In this document: one piece after another, positions 62,527-64,000 of the stretch
Layout of the letters: the number at the start of each line of letters is the position of its first letter
Position numbering within the stretch: the first letter of the stretch is position 1
Assembly (NCBI RefSeq): GCF_002214185.1
Contig: NZ_CP022161.1
Span: 9,059,486 to 9,123,485, forward strand
DNA from: Streptomyces capitiformicae
Lineage (GTDB): Bacteria > Actinomycetota > Actinomycetes > Streptomycetales > Streptomycetaceae
Length of the DNA: 64,000 bases
Reading direction: 5' to 3'
Position numbers and translations under genes: made by a program
Notes under the pieces: generated by a model
What the model was told of the DNA's origin: nothing
Database searches by the model: none
What the model saw: only the letters and a program-made list of their open reading frames with translations

Positions 62527-62599
62527 GCGGACGTAGCTCAGTTGGTAGAGCGCAACCTTGCCAAGGTTGAGGTCGCCAGTTCGAACCTGGTCGTCCGCT
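62527..62599 (+). tRNA. tRNA-Gly (anticodon GCC)
   Basis: 73 nt. Acceptor arms GCGGACG and CGTCCGC pair, loop CTTGCCA gives GCC, T arm GTTCGAACC. First gene of a five-tRNA cluster. Confidence 0.97.
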
Positions 62600-62637
62600 C
62601 GCAGGAAAGTGGGGGATCTTCCCGAACCCACACTCCT

Positions 62638-62711
62638 GGTGGAGTGGCCGAGAGGCGAGGCAACGGCCTGCAAAGCCGTCTACACGGGTTCAAATCCCGT
62701 CTCCACCTCCA
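62638..62711 (+). tRNA. tRNA-Cys (anticodon GCA)
   Basis: Acceptor arms GGTGGAG and CTCCACC pair, the loop CCTGCAAA gives GCA, and CCA is encoded at 62709-62711. Confidence 0.96.
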
Positions 62712-62712
62712 A

Positions 62713-62784
62713 GGACGATTAGCTCAGCGGGAGAGCGCTTCCCTGACACGGAAGAGGTCACTGGTTCAATCCCAGTATCGTCCA
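62713..62784 (+). tRNA. tRNA-Val (anticodon GAC), copy 1
   Basis: Acceptor arms GGACGAT and ATCGTCC pair. Anticodon loop CTGACAC gives GAC. It starts one base after tRNA-Cys. Confidence 0.96.
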
Positions 62785-62807
62785 CTGGAGCCTGAGGGCT
62801 TCACCCC

Positions 62808-62879
62808 GCGCGATTAGCTCAGCGGGAGAGCGCTTCCCTGACACGGAAGAGGTCACTGGTTCAATCCCAGTATCGCGCA
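62808..62879 (+). tRNA. tRNA-Val (anticodon GAC), copy 2 with a changed acceptor stem
   Basis: Same body as copies 1 and 3, but the acceptor arms are GCGCGAT and ATCGCGC. The changes at the second and third pairs are compensatory, so the tRNA should fold normally. Confidence 0.95.
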
Positions 62880-62922
62880 CGCAAGATCCACAATCTCCGG
62901 GCCTCCCGGGTTGTGATCCCGA

Positions 62923-62994
62923 GGACGATTAGCTCAGCGGGAGAGCGCTTCCCTGACACGGAAGAGGTCACTGGTTCAATCCCAGTATCGTCCA
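62923..62994 (+). tRNA. tRNA-Val (anticodon GAC), copy 3
   Basis: Identical to copy 1 over its 72 bases as far as I can compare. It ends ten bases before the cluster terminator. Confidence 0.96.
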
Positions 62995-63003
62995 CACACC
63001 GAT

Positions 63004-63032
63004 GCCCCCGGCCGTCTCGTACGGCCGGGGGC
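63004..63032 (+). terminator. Terminator of the tRNA cluster
   Basis: GCCCCCGGCCGT and its complement close a five-base loop just after the last tRNA-Val, followed by TTCGTCGT. Confidence 0.85.
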
Positions 63033-63072
63033 TTCGTCGTATGTGCGGCGCGGACGCGCCACACGCGCGGGC

Positions 63073-63384
63073 TCAGCTGGAGAAGAGCATGTGGCCGAAG
63101 CCGCGGTTGTGGTGACCGTGCCCGCCGTGGTGCCCTCCGTGGTGACCGCCGTGCGGGGCACCCCAGGCGGGAGCGCCGTGGCCGCCGCCCGACGGGTACT
63201 GCGGGGCGGCCGGCGGCGGAGGAACGGCCGGGCCGCCGCCCCACTGCGACTCCAGGCGGGTCAGTGCCTCCAGCTCGCCGTAGTCGAGGAAGATCCCGCG
63301 GCAGCCGCTGCACTGCTCGATCTGGACGCCATTGCGGTTGTAGGTGTGCATCGGCGCATGGCACTTCGGACACTGCATGTGCAT
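63073..63384 (-). CDS. zf-TFIIB-type zinc-ribbon protein with a His/Gly-rich tail
   Basis: 103 residues. The zinc ribbon is CPKCHAPM and CSGCRGIFLDYGELEAL. A Pro-rich hinge follows, then a tail of HGGHHGGHHGGHGHH repeats that could bind Ni, Zn or Cu. ATG 63384 lies 12-13 bases after GAGGAG; other starts at 63396 (TTG) and 63378 are possible. Role unknown; the His tail suggests metal handling. Confidence 0.8.
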   Translation of the reverse strand: MHMQCPKCHAPMHTYNRNGVQIEQCSGCRGIFLDYGELEALTRLESQWGGGPAVPPPPAAPQYPSGGGHGAPAWGAPHGGHHGGHHGGHGHHNRGFGHMLFSS

Positions 63385-63465
63385 GGTTCGGCTCAACTCC
63401 TCGCCGTTCGGTGCTGCTTCGCGTTACGCCAGGACAGACACTGCCCGGCTGCGGTCGGTTGCACC

Positions 63466-64000
63466 CTACTTCGGGAAAACGTTCGCCAACTCCGGCGGGA
63501 TGGTACTCATTCGGTCACATGCATCGATAACGGCCTGCTGCACGTCGTCAAGGGGGCGACCGGCCGCCGTCGACTTGGCGATCGCCAGGGCCGCCGTCTG
63601 CACGGTGAGTGCGCGGGCCGGTACGTCCAGTACGGGCCAGGGGTCGGCGTGCGCCGGGACCGCCGGGCCGCCCGCCTGCCGGTACGCGGTGAGGAAGCGG
63701 GTCCACTCGTCGGGCGGGAGGAGGCCGCAGGCGTACCACGCGGCCGGGCGGGCGAGGTCCCAGGCGGGGACGCCCACGCCGAGGTCGTCGACGTCTATCA
63801 GGCGCCAGGAGTCGGTGGTGGCCGGGTGGCGTACGAGCTGACCGAGGTGCAGGTCGCCGTGGCAGAGGGTGGTTGGGTCGGGCATGGGGGACTCGGCTCG
63901 GGCCCAGGCGGGGAGGGTGTGCCAGGCGCGGAGAACGGGGGCCGCGGCGGGGTGGTGCGGGGCGGTGGTGTGGAGGCGGGCGATGGCTTGGGCCGCCTTC
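63466..64000 (-). CDS. Aminoglycoside phosphotransferase (APH)-family protein, N-terminus beyond the window
   Basis: The visible 178 codons hold the kinase-like catalytic loop LCHGDLHLGQLV and the metal-binding LIDVDDLGVGVPAWDLARP. The family covers antibiotic kinases, choline and homoserine kinases and maltokinase-like enzymes. No substrate can be assigned. The reading frame is open at base 64000. Confidence 0.85.
   Translation of the reverse strand, partial: KAAQAIARLHTTAPHHPAAAPVLRAWHTLPAWARAESPMPDPTTLCHGDLHLGQLVRHPATTDSWRLIDVDDLGVGVPAWDLARPAAWYACGLLPPDEWTRFLTAYRQAGGPAVPAHADPWPVLDVPARALTVQTAALAIAKSTAAGRPLDDVQQAVIDACDRMSTIPPELANVFPK

Noticed and set aside
62713..62994. Repeated units with spacers, possible CRISPR array
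   Set aside because: The units are 72-base tRNA-Val genes with full cloverleaf pairing; spacers differ in length and no cas gene is present.

Overview
The window is from a high-GC actinomycete, almost certainly a Streptomyces chromosome. Indicators are a sporulation regulator that reads as SsgB, strong G/C third positions, LAL and GAF-LuxR regulators, many GTG starts, several starts that look leaderless, and Tat and LAxTG surface proteins. Both ends cut genes: dnaX on the left and a phosphotransferase-family gene on the right.

Left block (1-2438): dnaX, the small SRP RNA and tRNA-Ser(GGA) are ordinary core genes. Six bases beyond the tRNA a damaged zone begins (2444-7160). It holds a polyketide synthase loading module (KSQ plus malonyl-type AT) cut off inside the AT, an intact flavin reductase, a broken 5' end of a biotin carboxylase gene, an intact DUF3052 gene, and a chimera of an AraC N-terminus with a frameshifted F420-type oxidoreductase. 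It looks like the scar of a lost polyketide cluster and a genome breakpoint at the tRNA.

7556-26117: CorA, an AlkZ-like glycosylase-family protein, a secreted trypsin, a LAL regulator, and a GAF-LuxR regulator divergent from two overlapping acyl-CoA ligase genes. Next is a zinc-ribbon protein and a four-gene run: a helical protein, an Hsp90 homologue, a 979-aa TPR-like protein and a small unknown. This is a candidate bacterial Hsp90/TPR partner system.

26138-30067: a 3.9-kb insertion bounded by a 21-bp direct repeat made from the first codons of the gene at 30047. It carries a secreted penicillin-acylase-family enzyme, a small DUF5988-like gene and the wrecked C-terminus of a tyrosine recombinase. 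The target gene was rebuilt but separated from its old promoter.

30047-33917: purine breakdown. A thiamine-binding-family protein and an HTH protein precede OHCU decarboxylase, HIU hydrolase, uricase and 8-oxoguanine deaminase, behind a palindromic operator. 34106-45137: a lipoprotein GH89 enzyme, an exonuclease, an AraC regulator divergent from an NmrA-like protein, an animal-type peroxidase, a hot-dog thioesterase, a histidine phosphatase, a HAD-like protein, and an AlaA-type aminotransferase divergent from an HxlR regulator with paired operators.

45286-55307: an LAxTG surface protein with a probable PD-(D/E)XK nuclease fold, a divergent acidic small protein, and a rhamnogalacturonan-type uptake locus (solute-binding protein, two permeases, frameshifted YesL, PL26-like lyase) with a LacI-type operator. 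55714-64000: tRNA-Val(CAC), a PGPGW membrane protein, ssgB, CGNR and DsbA-like proteins, a double-GNAT protein, pabB/pabC, and a tRNA cluster (Gly, Cys, three Val-GAC). Stretches longer than 300 bases without a gene are listed with what they hold.
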